Source: 2-12-FULL-35-15 sp036386835 (GTDB lineage: Bacteria > Bacteroidota > Bacteroidia > 2-12-FULL-35-15). Taken from it: 64,000 nt of DNA. The translations under genes were made by a program, and so were the position numbers. The DNA is taken from contig DASVUX010000011.1 of assembly GCA_036386835.1 (NCBI GenBank), positions 581,311 through 645,310 on the forward strand, written 5' to 3'. Positions 1 through 8,546 of the stretch are shown here, one piece after another; positions within the stretch are counted from its first letter, which is position 1, and each line of letters starts with the position of its first letter. The notes under the pieces are model-generated. The model was not told the DNA's origin and searched no databases. It saw only the letters and a list, made by a program, of their open reading frames with translations.

Positions 1-520
1 TTAAAGTCACTTCTATCTGGGTTGAATCAGGAAGGTTCCGTAAATAGGAACTCAGGATCTTCCCGTCATTCCCTTCAATGATCTGGGCGATCTGGGTCAT
101 GGAATAATCATGAACGTTCATTTCCAGGACAATGATACCACCCGGTTCGTTGGTAGCGGCAATTGTAGAGAACTGCTGCAGAAGATGGGTGGAAGGGATG
201 AGGCCTACATACTGGAGATTTTCATTCAGTACAGGCAAAACAGTAAGTTTCATGGCCGATATCATCTTGATGACTTCATAGATATGCTGGCTTTCTTTTA
301 CAAATGGCCTTATCAGTGAAATCTTGCATTTCCCTAGTTCATCATCTGTAATGTTAAGGTCAAGAATATCAGTGTCTGAAATCAGCCCAAGGTATTCGTT
401 GTTGTGGACGATAGGTAAGTGTGAAACCTTGAATTCGTCCATCCAGTTGATTGCCATCAAGCCTGTATCGGAAGTTTTCAGGGGAGGTATTTCGTCAGTT
501 ATTAGATCTTTTGCTAACAT
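1..520 (-). CDS. CBS-domain protein, 3' end outside the window
   Basis: A minus-strand reading frame starts with ATG at 520 and stays open to the window edge, giving at least 173 residues. Two CBS-type repeats can be read: residues about 1-60 (MLAKDLITDEIPPL, then VSHLPIVHNNEYLGLISDTDI) and about 70-125 (SLIRPFVKESQHIYEV, then LTVLPVLNENLQYVGLI). The remaining part (GGIIVLEMNVHDYSMTQIA) resembles the ACT-like tail found in Bacteroidota CBS proteins. CBS pairs usually sense adenine nucleotides or other ligands; the ligand here is unknown. It is divergent from pdxJ. In related genomes this gene often precedes NAD kinase, but the partner is off the edge, so that is inference. The C-terminus is missing only because of the window boundary. 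Confidence 0.85.
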   Translation of the reverse strand, partial: MLAKDLITDEIPPLKTSDTGLMAINWMDEFKVSHLPIVHNNEYLGLISDTDILDLNITDDELGKCKISLIRPFVKESQHIYEVIKMISAMKLTVLPVLNENLQYVGLIPSTHLLQQFSTIAATNEPGGIIVLEMNVHDYSMTQIAQIIEGNDGKILSSYLRNLPDSTQIEVTL

Positions 521-587
521 GTTTTAAGGATATCTGATTATGAATCTACATCACTAATTCCAACAAATAAATCAGAAACTTAGTATA

Positions 588-595
588 CAAATTTA
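588..595 (-). promoter_or_regulatory. Possible -7 promoter box for the CBS gene
   Basis: On the minus strand the sequence is TAAATTTG, an exact match to the Bacteroidota -7 consensus TAnnTTTG, about 67 nt upstream of the CBS start codon. No -33 TTTG is visible at the expected distance. Confidence 0.35.
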
Positions 596-630
596 CTAAT
601 TTTTTAGCTTTACACTTTATATATAAAGCA

Positions 631-1350
631 ATGGGCGCAAAGTTAAGTGTAAATATCAATAAAATAGCCACTATTCGTAATTCCAGGGGCGGCAATACGC
701 CTGACCTGCTCAAGGTGGCTGTGGATTGTGAGCGTTTCGGGGCTGAAGGGATCACTGTTCATCCGCGCCCGGATGAACGTCACATCCGTTATAAAGACGT
801 GCATGGGCTGAAACCGTTGCTTACCACTGAATTTAATATTGAAGGCAACCCTAAGGAAGAAAAATTCGTGCAGCTTGTTATGGACATTAAGCCTGCACAA
901 GTAACGCTGGTGCCGGATGTAACCGGTCAGCTGACTTCGGATCACGGTTGGGATACAATAAAACATAAAGATTATCTTAAAGAAACGCTCCGGATGTTTA
1001 AAAGTGCCGGCATCCGCACATCTGTTTTTGTTGATGCAGATACCAGGATGGTGGAAGGGGCAAAGGAGGCCGGTGCTGACCGGATTGAATTATACACAGA
1101 ATCCTATGCCAAGAATTATAAAAATGACAGGTTATCAGCTGTTAAACCGTTTATTAAGGCAGCTGAGCGCGCTGTTGAAATAGGGATCGGTATAAATGCA
1201 GGACATGATCTGAGCCTTGAGAACCTGAACTTCTTTGCAAAGAATATTCCCGGCCTGCTGGAAGTTTCGATCGGGCATGCATTGATCTCCGATGCTTTGT
1301 ATTACGGACTGGAGAATACAATCCAGCTTTACCTCCGCCAGTTAAAATGA
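631..1350 (+). CDS. pdxJ: Pyridoxine 5'-phosphate synthase
   Basis: PdxJ condenses 3-amino-2-oxopropyl phosphate with 1-deoxyxylulose 5-phosphate to form pyridoxine 5'-phosphate in de novo vitamin B6 synthesis. The 239-residue length is normal. The N-terminal signature LSVNINKIATIRNSRGG and the loop VHPRPDERHI, which carries the catalytic histidine region, are present, as are DRIELYTESYA, GINAGHDLSLENL and the C-terminal IGHALISDAL of this TIM barrel. The start is ATG at 631; no better start lies upstream. The stop codon TGA overlaps the next gene's ATG by 4 nt (ATGA), so the two are co-transcribed. Confidence 0.97.
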   Translation: MGAKLSVNINKIATIRNSRGGNTPDLLKVAVDCERFGAEGITVHPRPDERHIRYKDVHGLKPLLTTEFNIEGNPKEEKFVQLVMDIKPAQVTLVPDVTGQLTSDHGWDTIKHKDYLKETLRMFKSAGIRTSVFVDADTRMVEGAKEAGADRIELYTESYAKNYKNDRLSAVKPFIKAAERAVEIGIGINAGHDLSLENLNFFAKNIPGLLEVSIGHALISDALYYGLENTIQLYLRQLK

Positions 1351-2111
1351 AGCTTCACTTCCGGAAATACGGCTCAGGGCAGCCTTTGTTAATTCTTCAC
1401 GGTTTATTCGGACAGAGTGATAACTGGAATTCGCTTGCAAAGCTGTTTGGGGAAAATGGGTTCGAAGTGTATGCGATCGACCAGCGGAACCACGGATTGT
1501 CACCGCACAGTGATGAGTGGTCGTTCCAGGCCATGAGCGATGACCTGCATGAGTTGATCACTGATTATTATCTTAATAATGTTGTGGTCATGGGTCATTC
1601 ACTAGGGGGGAAAACTGCAATGGTTTATACGCTTCAGCATCCTGAGAAAGTTGATAAATTGATTGTAGCCGACATTGCACCAAAATATTATGCGCCTCAT
1701 CATCAGTCGGTACTTGCGGGCCTCACAGCTGTGGATTTTGAAACAGTGAAAACCCGCAGGGAAGCTGAGGACATCCTCTCCCTGCATATCAGTGATTTCG
1801 GTACAAAACAATTTCTGCTTAAGAATATTTACTGGAAGGAAGACGGCAGATTAGACTGGCGCTTTAATCTTAAGACGATCGCTGAGAATATGGATGTGGT
1901 GGGTGCAGAGCTGCCGCAGGCCGACAGCGTGGATGTGCCTGCATTATTCCTTCGGGGGGGGAATTCCGATTATATCAGGGATGCAGACCTCGCAATTATC
2001 AATGAACTTTTCCCAAGAAGTATGCTTGAAACGATTGAGGGAGCGGGTCATTGGCTGCACGCGGAAAAGCCCAAAGAATTTTTCAGCCATGTGATAAGTT
2101 TTTTGAAATAA
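1347..2111 (+). CDS. Alpha/beta-fold hydrolase (esterase YbfF-like)
   Basis: A 254-residue cytoplasmic hydrolase. The oxyanion strand LLILHGLFGQSDNW, the nucleophile elbow GHSLGGK (serine near residue 84) and the catalytic histidine in GAGHWLHAEKP are all visible. The pattern with DQRNHGLSPHSDEWS matches the YbfF / PGAP1-like esterase branch that acts on small acyl esters or thioesters. The natural substrate cannot be read from sequence. It overlaps the end of pdxJ by 4 nt and is followed by a strong hairpin terminator, so pdxJ and this gene form a two-gene unit. Confidence 0.9.
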   Translation: MKLHFRKYGSGQPLLILHGLFGQSDNWNSLAKLFGENGFEVYAIDQRNHGLSPHSDEWSFQAMSDDLHELITDYYLNNVVVMGHSLGGKTAMVYTLQHPEKVDKLIVADIAPKYYAPHHQSVLAGLTAVDFETVKTRREAEDILSLHISDFGTKQFLLKNIYWKEDGRLDWRFNLKTIAENMDVVGAELPQADSVDVPALFLRGGNSDYIRDADLAIINELFPRSMLETIEGAGHWLHAEKPKEFFSHVISFLK

Positions 2112-2121
2112 CAGGTATAAA

Positions 2122-2151
2122 AAAACGTCCCGTATTTCTGCGGGACGTTTT
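2122..2151. terminator. Bidirectional intrinsic terminator
   Basis: AAAACGTCCCG pairs perfectly with CGGGACGTTTT around an 8-nt loop (11 bp). A-rich and T-rich flanks let it work for the plus-strand hydrolase and the convergent minus-strand endonuclease gene. Confidence 0.9.
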
Positions 2152-2171
2152 AGTTTAAATTCCAGAAATAC

Positions 2172-4379
2172 TTATTCTATCACCAGCTTCTCGGTTGTCC
2201 TTCCGGACCCTGTTGTCAATACGAACGTGTAAATCCCTTGGCTCAAACCATTGATGTTGATTTCAACGGCATTCTCTCCTTGCATTAATTTTCTCTGATC
2301 AGCAAAAACAATGCGGCCTGTAACATCAAAAAGGCGAATGCTTGCGGTTTGCATCTCTGCTGACGTTAAATAAGCAATGAAATTACCTGTACTCGGATTT
2401 GGTGCTATTGTAAGTATCCCACTGTTATTGATGGATTCTTCTATCCCAATCACAGAACTGTTACATGGTAAATTTGGTGCTGTGATCTTATCCATTGACA
2501 TGAAGTCAATATAACAAGCATACTGAACACTATCAATAAACGGGTTCCGGTTGTTCTGCAAAGAATCAATAAAATCATTTCTTGCGATTTCATAATTGTC
2601 AGGAGGATCCTGGTAGTGCCATGCTTTCAGGATATTCTGATCCTGCCCGTAAGGAATGCTGGTGCTGATGTAATCAGGAAATGACCAATCCTGCCCGCTG
2701 ACGCCATCATAACATGTAGCCATATACATCAATGCGCGTGCAGCATCACCCTTGTGGGCATCGCGTGGTTCAAAAACGGCTTTCCCCGCTGCATTCAACC
2801 CGAATTTACAACCCATGTAAGTGTAAGAAACGGTTACTACTTTTCCTAAAGGATAATTGCTGCGGATAGCATTTACATCATCCTGGTTTGTTGGAAAAAG
2901 GTGATGATAATCATCATACTCGGGCATGCCATCAGCCGGGTTGGTAGGCATCCAGTTATGGCAATAGGTGTGTTCGCGGCTAAAGCCATTAAGTGTGAAA
3001 TCAAAAGGGTCGGTATAAATCTGTTTTTGTCCGCTGTATACACAAGTGATCACCCGCTGGTCATTAACAGTGTCCCGGGCAATGAAAGGAGTTACAAATT
3101 TAATCCCGTAATTACTGTAAAATTGCTGAGTATGAGGATTGATCTTATTATGTAGGGCGGTTACAAAAGCAGGAGATGCCGTTGATACGCTGTTGTAATA
3201 AGTTGCAGGTTGCATGGTTGCAGGCGTTGTCACACTGTTCATCAATGGGGCTGAAGTCAGGTAATTCCTGTAAGACCCTGGCCCGTTATACGGGAACACC
3301 GCAAAATGATAGGTTGTATTAGCTACAATATTGTTTGGTGCGAAAGACATCTGAGTTCCGCTGTAGACAACCTGTGAGCTTCCGATAAGATCACCACGCT
3401 GATAAACAATACCGTCAGCGGGAACATCCGTTATTGCACTTCCGGTTTTTCTTAAAACAATATATCCTTCAGGCGCTGATGCTGACGGAGAGAAAGTACC
3501 GGTTACACGGTAGGTTTTAACTGCACTGAATACCAGGCCAGTAGGTTGTGTAGCCGGTTCCGAGGCAAGAGATCCACCAATACCATAAAGATTGATCAGG
3601 TATGGATTCTCATCTGCATCATCACTGAGAATCGACATTACGGCATTTCTGTTTCCTGCGGCTGAGGGGGTGAAATTGATCACCAGGTTTCCGGTAGATG
3701 CGGAAGACACTGAAGTCGGTGCAGAAGACACTGAGAAATCAGCAGCATTTGCCCCAGCAATATTTACCGTGGAAATGTTAAGTGTATTTACTGTACCGAG
3801 GTTCTCAATTGTTAAAGTAACCGGAGTTGTTGTACTTACCGGTGAATTTACAATAGCAGTCCCACCACTGATAATTGTAGCAGTTCCCTGTTTAACATTA
3901 ATTTCCTGTGCAGGGCTTGCGGCCGCGGCCGCAATTGTGACTTCATCGAGCCCTATATTGCCGCTCACTTTCACAGAGTAATTAAAACGGATATAACGCG
4001 ATGCCGCGTTTGGAACATCAGTGTACATAGTATAGGTTCCTGCCGGCGGGGCAGTAAATGAATGTAATGTTGTCCATACAGTGCCATTGGCAGATTCTTC
4101 AACAAGGAACGTTCCACCTGCGAAGCTGTTTCCTGCAAGGTAATAGGTTAAATTCCCGGGTGCGCTTGCAAAATTAATTGTTAGAAGATCCCCGGAACTG
4201 TCAAACTTCAAGGCCGGAGGAGTAAAACCGGATGCAGTATAATATGCGGTACCAGTGGTTGTCCAGCCTGCAGGAAAAGTGGTTGTTGCAAAACTCCACG
4301 CTGTAGGAAGAACAGCCTGGGCCAGTGCAGACATTGTAAAGCCAGCAAAAGCAATTGTAGTGAGTAGTATTTTTTTCAT
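2172..4379 (-). CDS. Secreted endonuclease I with T9SS sorting domain
   Basis: A 735-residue modular extracellular protein. Order: signal peptide (1-20, MKKILLTTIAFAGF, ending near ALA/QA); a beta-sandwich 'choice-of-anchor' region (about 20-150); a HYDIN/DUF1573-like domain (about 155-270, with NLGTVNTLNISTVNI and FTPSAAGNRNAVMSI); an Fn3-like stretch (about 275-385); an endonuclease I domain (about 395-645) with SREHTYCHNWMPT and YDDYHHLFPTNQDDVNAIR, the His/Asn metal-site motifs of this family; and a type A T9SS tail (about 655-735, IAPNPSTGNFIAYL, ending EKLVIE). Family members cut DNA and RNA non-specifically outside the cell. It lies 17 nt downstream of the TonB receptor gene and is probably translated from the same mRNA. 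Confidence 0.93.
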   Translation of the reverse strand: MKKILLTTIAFAGFTMSALAQAVLPTAWSFATTTFPAGWTTTGTAYYTASGFTPPALKFDSSGDLLTINFASAPGNLTYYLAGNSFAGGTFLVEESANGTVWTTLHSFTAPPAGTYTMYTDVPNAASRYIRFNYSVKVSGNIGLDEVTIAAAAASPAQEINVKQGTATIISGGTAIVNSPVSTTTPVTLTIENLGTVNTLNISTVNIAGANAADFSVSSAPTSVSSASTGNLVINFTPSAAGNRNAVMSILSDDADENPYLINLYGIGGSLASEPATQPTGLVFSAVKTYRVTGTFSPSASAPEGYIVLRKTGSAITDVPADGIVYQRGDLIGSSQVVYSGTQMSFAPNNIVANTTYHFAVFPYNGPGSYRNYLTSAPLMNSVTTPATMQPATYYNSVSTASPAFVTALHNKINPHTQQFYSNYGIKFVTPFIARDTVNDQRVITCVYSGQKQIYTDPFDFTLNGFSREHTYCHNWMPTNPADGMPEYDDYHHLFPTNQDDVNAIRSNYPLGKVVTVSYTYMGCKFGLNAAGKAVFEPRDAHKGDAARALMYMATCYDGVSGQDWSFPDYISTSIPYGQDQNILKAWHYQDPPDNYEIARNDFIDSLQNNRNPFIDSVQYACYIDFMSMDKITAPNLPCNSSVIGIEESINNSGILTIAPNPSTGNFIAYLTSAEMQTASIRLFDVTGRIVFADQRKLMQGENAVEININGLSQGIYTFVLTTGSGRTTEKLVIE

Positions 4380-4396
4380 GTTGAGTGTATATAAAA

Positions 4397-7267
4397 TTAA
4401 AAAGCAATTCTCAAAGCTGTATTAAATCGGGTTCCTGGTCCTATGTGAACCAGGGTTGTGGTTGCATCAAAATTAACCCCGTTCTGCGCATCAGAAATAT
4501 AAGTAGTGTTAAGTACATTCATCACACCAACCGAGGCAGTAAAATTCAGTTTCCATAATTTGAATTCGTAACCGGCATTCAGGTCAAGAAGCCCATAAGC
4601 GGGCATTTTCCATGATTCACGGTCGCGGTTATCCTGTTTTATCGTTCCGTTCAGGTTATAATCTACATCAAGTTCAAGAAGATTAAAGTTCGAATAGTTT
4701 TTAGTGAAATAGGTATAACGGGCTTTGACATATAAGTTTTTGATAATCTCATACCGAAGGCTGCCTCCCAATTGAGTCTGGGCTGCATCGCCCACGTGAA
4801 TTCCCTTGGCGCTGAAATCAATTGTTTTTTCGGGAAGATCTGTATTTATGTCATAAAGAGTAACCTGGTCTGCGGTATTTGTGGTCCAGTCCCCTAGAGA
4901 AACAATCCCTTCCACATCAAGGTTCTTTAAAAGCTTATAGATAAAGTCAAGCTCTATTCCCTTATGAATGGCATTCAGCCCGGAAGTGTTATAGTAGTAG
5001 TCATCGCCAACAATGCGAATGGTCGGGAATTCAGACAAAGGTTTATTCTGCCAGTTGGTATAATACACGTTCAGGTTAGAAGCGAACCTGCTGTATTTGA
5101 TTCCGTAACCGCCTTCAAGGGCAACAACCTTCTGCATTTTTACCCTGGTGTTCTCTTCATTGGTGGTGGTGAAAACAAGATTGAATTTAGGTGCCATCTG
5201 CAGGTATCCGACATTAACATATACATTATGATGACTGTTAATATTATAATTTGCCCCCCCTTTTGTTGTGAAACCTAAGTACCACTTCTTTTTTGTAATG
5301 GAGGTTCGCGCTTCTCCCGATTCGCTTGTATAGGATTTAGCGTTCACAATGGACAATAAAGCACCACCGATCGGGAGATTATCTACAAACGTTGTATCAC
5401 CCGAAGTTGTAACAATAGAGCCGTTTTTTGCTAAAATATAATCCGATCCATTTGTAAAATAAGTTTCCCCGTATCCAACAGCCTGTTCCACCACTTCGCC
5501 ATCAATTACAAGATCCTTTTTTCTAAAATAATCTTTCCGCTGATAACCCGTTTCTGAGATACTGCCCGTAACAAAAGCGGTTAATTTTTTTCTTTTGTAC
5601 TCAAGCTGTCCAAATGCTCCACCCCAGGTTACGTAACCCTCGTAATTCCTAAATATTTTATCACCTTTTCGTTTCATTGCTGATTGAAGACGGGGATCTT
5701 TTGGAAAAGTTCCTGCAGGCTGATTGGCATCAGAAGAATTAAGATAATAATCTCCGCCCAGAAGGTCATATACCATATCATAATGAATACCCTTATAATA
5801 CCTTCCATCAATACCGATAATCGCAGAGAAACTGGAATCGATCTTGTAGCTTAATGAACTTAAGAATCCATACCATTGGTGATTATTAACCTGGCTTTTG
5901 AGAATGTTTGTAGAACTAAACTCGGTAGCGCTGTAAGTGGCGTTTTTGTTTTTAGCATTTTTTTTGAAGATCTCATCAAAAATAATCTGCCCTGTTTCCC
6001 GGTCTCTTTCAAGAGAGTTCGGTGTGTTTTGAAGACGAACGCCTCCTCCATTTCCAAAAGACGCATAAGCAACAGTTGACCAATAAAGTTTTTCACTAAC
6101 ATTCCAAAAGTGAGAAAGGTTAATTTGAGGTTTGTGAAAGTAGTTAATCCTTTCATTAAAATCATTGCCATTGAGTTGTCCGCCATGTGGGTTGTACCGG
6201 ATTCCTCTGTCCCCGCTTCCTGAATAGGTATAAGGTGTAGCTTTGAGCATGCTGTCAGAATTCACTCCGACAGAAGATGCAAGTTTAGAATCATAAACAA
6301 CAATAGGTAACCGATCAGATCTTTGTCCGTGTCTTTGAGGTGCACCTGCGGCACTCAGGCTCAGTAAATGCTTCCCCATGCGTTTTTGTACCTTCAGAAA
6401 GTAAGAGTAAGCATCGGTCCAGGTATAATCTGCGAAGCCGACACCTTTTTTTCGTGTGAAAGCTCCGGTTATTCCCCAGCCCCCTTTTAGCTGTCCTGAG
6501 TTAAATGACAATCCTGTCTTATACATCAGATCACTCATTACTTCCTGCTTTATACTGATCTCTCTTTTGGAATCTATGCCCTTGGTAATAATATTCATGG
6601 TTCCGCCAACAGAAGCAATTGCAAGCTTGGAAGCCCCAAGGCCCCGTTGGATCTGAACATTCCGGGTCACATCGCCAAGCCCATCCCAATTGCTCCAGTA
6701 AACCTGTCCTGATTCCATGTCATTTACGGGAACACCGTCAACAAGTACGGCAACATTCCTCTGATCAAATCCGCGAATGGTAACTCTTGCGTCACCGCTT
6801 CCGCCACCTGTTTCCGTTGCGTAGGCTCCGGGCGTGGTGTTTACGATCATTGCCAGGTCTCTTGAATGCAGCTCTTCCTGCAATTGCTTTGAAGAAATTG
6901 TAGAAAAGGCAACTGGGGTTTCGCGCGTTTTAGCAATATCCGCAACGATCTCCACCTCATTCAGGGTTTTGAGTTGTAAAGAGAAGTTTAACGTGATAAC
7001 CTTGTCTTCGATCTTCACCTTTTGCTGAATCCCTTCGTATCCTACAAATGAAACATTAAGAGTATAAGTCCCCGGATCGGCTTTTAAAGAATAATTGCCA
7101 TCAATATCGGTCACAGCTCCTTTTCCTTCAGCTATTAATATAGTTGCACCAATAATAGTTTCACCGGAAGCAGCATCTTTAACGGTTCCCTTAATTTCAC
7201 CTGTACCCTGCGCAAAGGATAAAATGGAAGTACCACAGAATGACAATAACAGAATGATATTTTTCAC
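4397..7267 (-). CDS. TonB-dependent outer-membrane receptor
   Basis: About 956 residues. Signal peptide MKNIILLLSFCGTSILSFAQ; CarboxypepD_reg-like domain (about 22-105, GEIKGTVKDAASGETIIGA); plug domain (about 115-235, with TRETPVAFSTISSKQL, DARVTIRGFDQRNVAVLVDG and the ASVGGTMNIIT barrel-entry motif); then a 22-strand-type barrel ending in an aromatic/hydrophobic strand (RFNTALRIAF). I chose the GTG at 7267: the longer frame from a TTG at 7288 begins inside the T-tract of a terminator hairpin, while the GTG gives an ideal signal peptide. The ligand is unknown; the neighbours (lamin-tail protein and endonuclease I) hint at products of nucleic-acid breakdown, which is inference. Confidence 0.92.
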   Translation of the reverse strand: MKNIILLLSFCGTSILSFAQGTGEIKGTVKDAASGETIIGATILIAEGKGAVTDIDGNYSLKADPGTYTLNVSFVGYEGIQQKVKIEDKVITLNFSLQLKTLNEVEIVADIAKTRETPVAFSTISSKQLQEELHSRDLAMIVNTTPGAYATETGGGSGDARVTIRGFDQRNVAVLVDGVPVNDMESGQVYWSNWDGLGDVTRNVQIQRGLGASKLAIASVGGTMNIITKGIDSKREISIKQEVMSDLMYKTGLSFNSGQLKGGWGITGAFTRKKGVGFADYTWTDAYSYFLKVQKRMGKHLLSLSAAGAPQRHGQRSDRLPIVVYDSKLASSVGVNSDSMLKATPYTYSGSGDRGIRYNPHGGQLNGNDFNERINYFHKPQINLSHFWNVSEKLYWSTVAYASFGNGGGVRLQNTPNSLERDRETGQIIFDEIFKKNAKNKNATYSATEFSSTNILKSQVNNHQWYGFLSSLSYKIDSSFSAIIGIDGRYYKGIHYDMVYDLLGGDYYLNSSDANQPAGTFPKDPRLQSAMKRKGDKIFRNYEGYVTWGGAFGQLEYKRKKLTAFVTGSISETGYQRKDYFRKKDLVIDGEVVEQAVGYGETYFTNGSDYILAKNGSIVTTSGDTTFVDNLPIGGALLSIVNAKSYTSESGEARTSITKKKWYLGFTTKGGANYNINSHHNVYVNVGYLQMAPKFNLVFTTTNEENTRVKMQKVVALEGGYGIKYSRFASNLNVYYTNWQNKPLSEFPTIRIVGDDYYYNTSGLNAIHKGIELDFIYKLLKNLDVEGIVSLGDWTTNTADQVTLYDINTDLPEKTIDFSAKGIHVGDAAQTQLGGSLRYEIIKNLYVKARYTYFTKNYSNFNLLELDVDYNLNGTIKQDNRDRESWKMPAYGLLDLNAGYEFKLWKLNFTASVGVMNVLNTTYISDAQNGVNFDATTTLVHIGPGTRFNTALRIAF

Positions 7268-7289
7268 GGCAATCTGATTTAAAGACAAA

Positions 7290-7325
7290 AAAAACGCTGA
7301 AGGGACTAGCTCTATCAGCGTTTTT
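7290..7325 (-). terminator. Intrinsic terminator or attenuator before the TonB receptor gene
   Basis: AAAAACGCTGA pairs with TCAGCGTTTTT over 11 bp with a 14-nt loop; in the minus direction it runs into TTTTTTTTG. It lies between the lamin-tail gene stop (7345) and the receptor start (7267), only about 20 nt before the latter, so receptor and nuclease expression would depend on read-through or an unrecognised promoter. Confidence 0.8.
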
Positions 7326-7344
7326 AATTTGTTTATTGGATTAA

Positions 7345-8238
7345 TTACTTGATAATTAATTTGGTTGTTGTTTCGGTATTATTCTCAAAAAGGACTTTAA
7401 CTATATAAATCCCTGGCGGCAATGCGTCAGTTTCTAGTGCTGTTTTCCTGTAATTGTTTTTTAATTCTTTCGCAATAACAGCTTGTCCCATTAGATTAAA
7501 AACAGAAACCGAAGTCATGTTGTTAGCGGCTGCAACAGTTACTATTCCGTGTGAAGGATTTGGATAAAGAGAAACAAACATGTTGTTTTCGATATCGTTG
7601 ATTCCAACGAAACAAGAATTCGAGTGGCTGCCTAAGCCACTCCATGTATTCTCAGGTAACGAATCCCATTGAGCCGTCACATCAAATGCTGAAGGGTTTA
7701 AGGTAACGCCTTGGGTAACGCCAGGCTTTCTTCTAAGGGTGTGATCTTTTGTCCACCATGAACCACTTCCTGATGTGTAAGGAAATACATCAGTCCAGGC
7801 AACTCCCGGATCTTCACCGATCTTCCCGAAGATGTCAATTATTACACCGTTTTTTTCTAAAGTAATGGCATCATTCCCATTCATATAAGTCGGTGCAGGA
7901 TAAGCACCATCGAGCTGATTCGCCATCGCCTGTAAAGCCGGACTTACCGCTGGGGATGTAGCACCACCGCTTGTTTGTCCGTTTACAATAACAAACGCAG
8001 CATGAGCTGCGATAGTTCCTGAAAGCTGTAGCTGGTCAGAAGCAGAGGATGAACCATTTGAATAACGCACCAGTTTGTACGCAGAAAGATTGATTGGGTT
8101 AGAGGTTGGATTGTAGATTTCTATCGCTTTATCATTTCCACTTCCCTCCACATATTCCGAAATAAATAATTCAGTACACTGCGCATTCGCAGTTATACAT
8201 GAGGCAATAGCAACGACAGAAAGTAAAAGTTTTTTCAT
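7345..8238 (-). CDS. Lamin-tail-domain protein with T9SS sorting domain
   Basis: 297 residues. Signal peptide MKKLLLSVVAIASCITANAQ; a lamin-tail (LTD) domain from about residue 21 to 195, recognisable from CTELFISEYVEGSGNDKAIE, IYNPTSNPINLSAYKL, a GNDAITLEKNGVIIDIFG core and the WTKDHTLRRKPG motif; then a type A T9SS tail (about 220-297, SLYPNPSHGIVTV, ending TTKLIIK). LTD domains occur on secreted nucleases and phosphoesterases, where they are thought to aid binding; no catalytic residues are visible here. It has its own strong promoter (8341-8371) and a structured leader, and heads the receptor-nuclease group. Confidence 0.92.
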   Translation of the reverse strand: MKKLLLSVVAIASCITANAQCTELFISEYVEGSGNDKAIEIYNPTSNPINLSAYKLVRYSNGSSSASDQLQLSGTIAAHAAFVIVNGQTSGGATSPAVSPALQAMANQLDGAYPAPTYMNGNDAITLEKNGVIIDIFGKIGEDPGVAWTDVFPYTSGSGSWWTKDHTLRRKPGVTQGVTLNPSAFDVTAQWDSLPENTWSGLGSHSNSCFVGINDIENNMFVSLYPNPSHGIVTVAAANNMTSVSVFNLMGQAVIAKELKNNYRKTALETDALPPGIYIVKVLFENNTETTTKLIIK

Positions 8239-8271
8239 TTTTTTAAGATTATAATTGTTTTAAAGCCGAAC

Positions 8272-8327
8272 GGAGGCGGTTTCGGAATGATCTTCGGATG
8301 AAGAATTCGTTTAGGGTGTTCACCTCC
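8272..8327 (-). ncRNA. Candidate structured 5' leader element, copy 1
   Basis: Read on the minus strand, the lamin-tail gene leader holds GGAGGTG, then GAACACCCTA, a small hairpin (TCTTC/GAAGA with a 4-nt loop), then CATTCCGAAAC and CGCCTCC. The outer arms GGAGGTG and CGCCTCC pair over 7 bp. The two conserved blocks and the stem also occur in the leader of the next T9SS gene (12810-12867). It begins 13 nt after the -7 box and ends 33 nt before the start codon. I cannot assign it to a known RNA family. Confidence 0.55.
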
Positions 8328-8340
8328 TGAATTAACGCTG

Positions 8341-8371
8341 CAAATGTACCACTTTATTTCATTATTTCAAA
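8341..8371 (-). promoter_or_regulatory. Promoter of the lamin-tail gene
   Basis: On the minus strand TTTG (8371-8368) is followed by exactly 19 nt and then TACATTTG (8348-8341): a full match to the Bacteroidota -33/-7 pattern. Transcription should begin near 8334, leaving a leader of about 95 nt. Confidence 0.8.
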
Positions 8372-8422
8372 CCAATATCCAAGAGTAATTCACAGATAAT
8401 GAAATGGTAACGCAAACTTGAC

Positions 8423-8542
8423 CTAGGCTTTTATCACCATCACAAAAGCGGAAAAAACAAGGGAAAGGACCAGCGTGATCCAAAAAGTAACTGCGTGAAT
8501 ATTTATTTCACCGCCCGAGAGTTTGTAAAGTAAGGTTTTCAT
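8423..8542 (-). CDS. Small single-span membrane protein, 39 residues
   Basis: An ATG at 8542 opens a 39-codon frame ending in TAG at 8423. The start codon lies only 4 nt after the TGA of the giant T9SS gene, as in tightly coupled genes. The product begins MKTLLYKLSGGEINIHAV and continues with one hydrophobic helix (about residues 16-37, FWITLVLSLVFSAFVMVI) and a short KA end. No function is recognisable. It may be a membrane peptide co-expressed with the secreted protein, or a chance frame; the spacing, the clean hydrophobic helix and the absence of rare residues favour a real gene. Confidence 0.6.
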   Translation of the reverse strand: MKTLLYKLSGGEINIHAVTFWITLVLSLVFSAFVMVIKA

Positions 8543-8546
8543 TTAA

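Noticed and set aside
4397..7288. Longer start (TTG at 7288) for the TonB receptor
   Set aside because: The TTG lies in the T-tract of a terminator hairpin and spoils the signal peptide; the GTG at 7267 is better.
8272..8327. Resemblance of GAACACCC and CATTCCGAAAC to parts of 5S rRNA
   Set aside because: In 5S rRNA the two blocks are separated by only a few bases and surrounded by other conserved helices. These are missing here, so it is neither a 5S gene nor a fragment.
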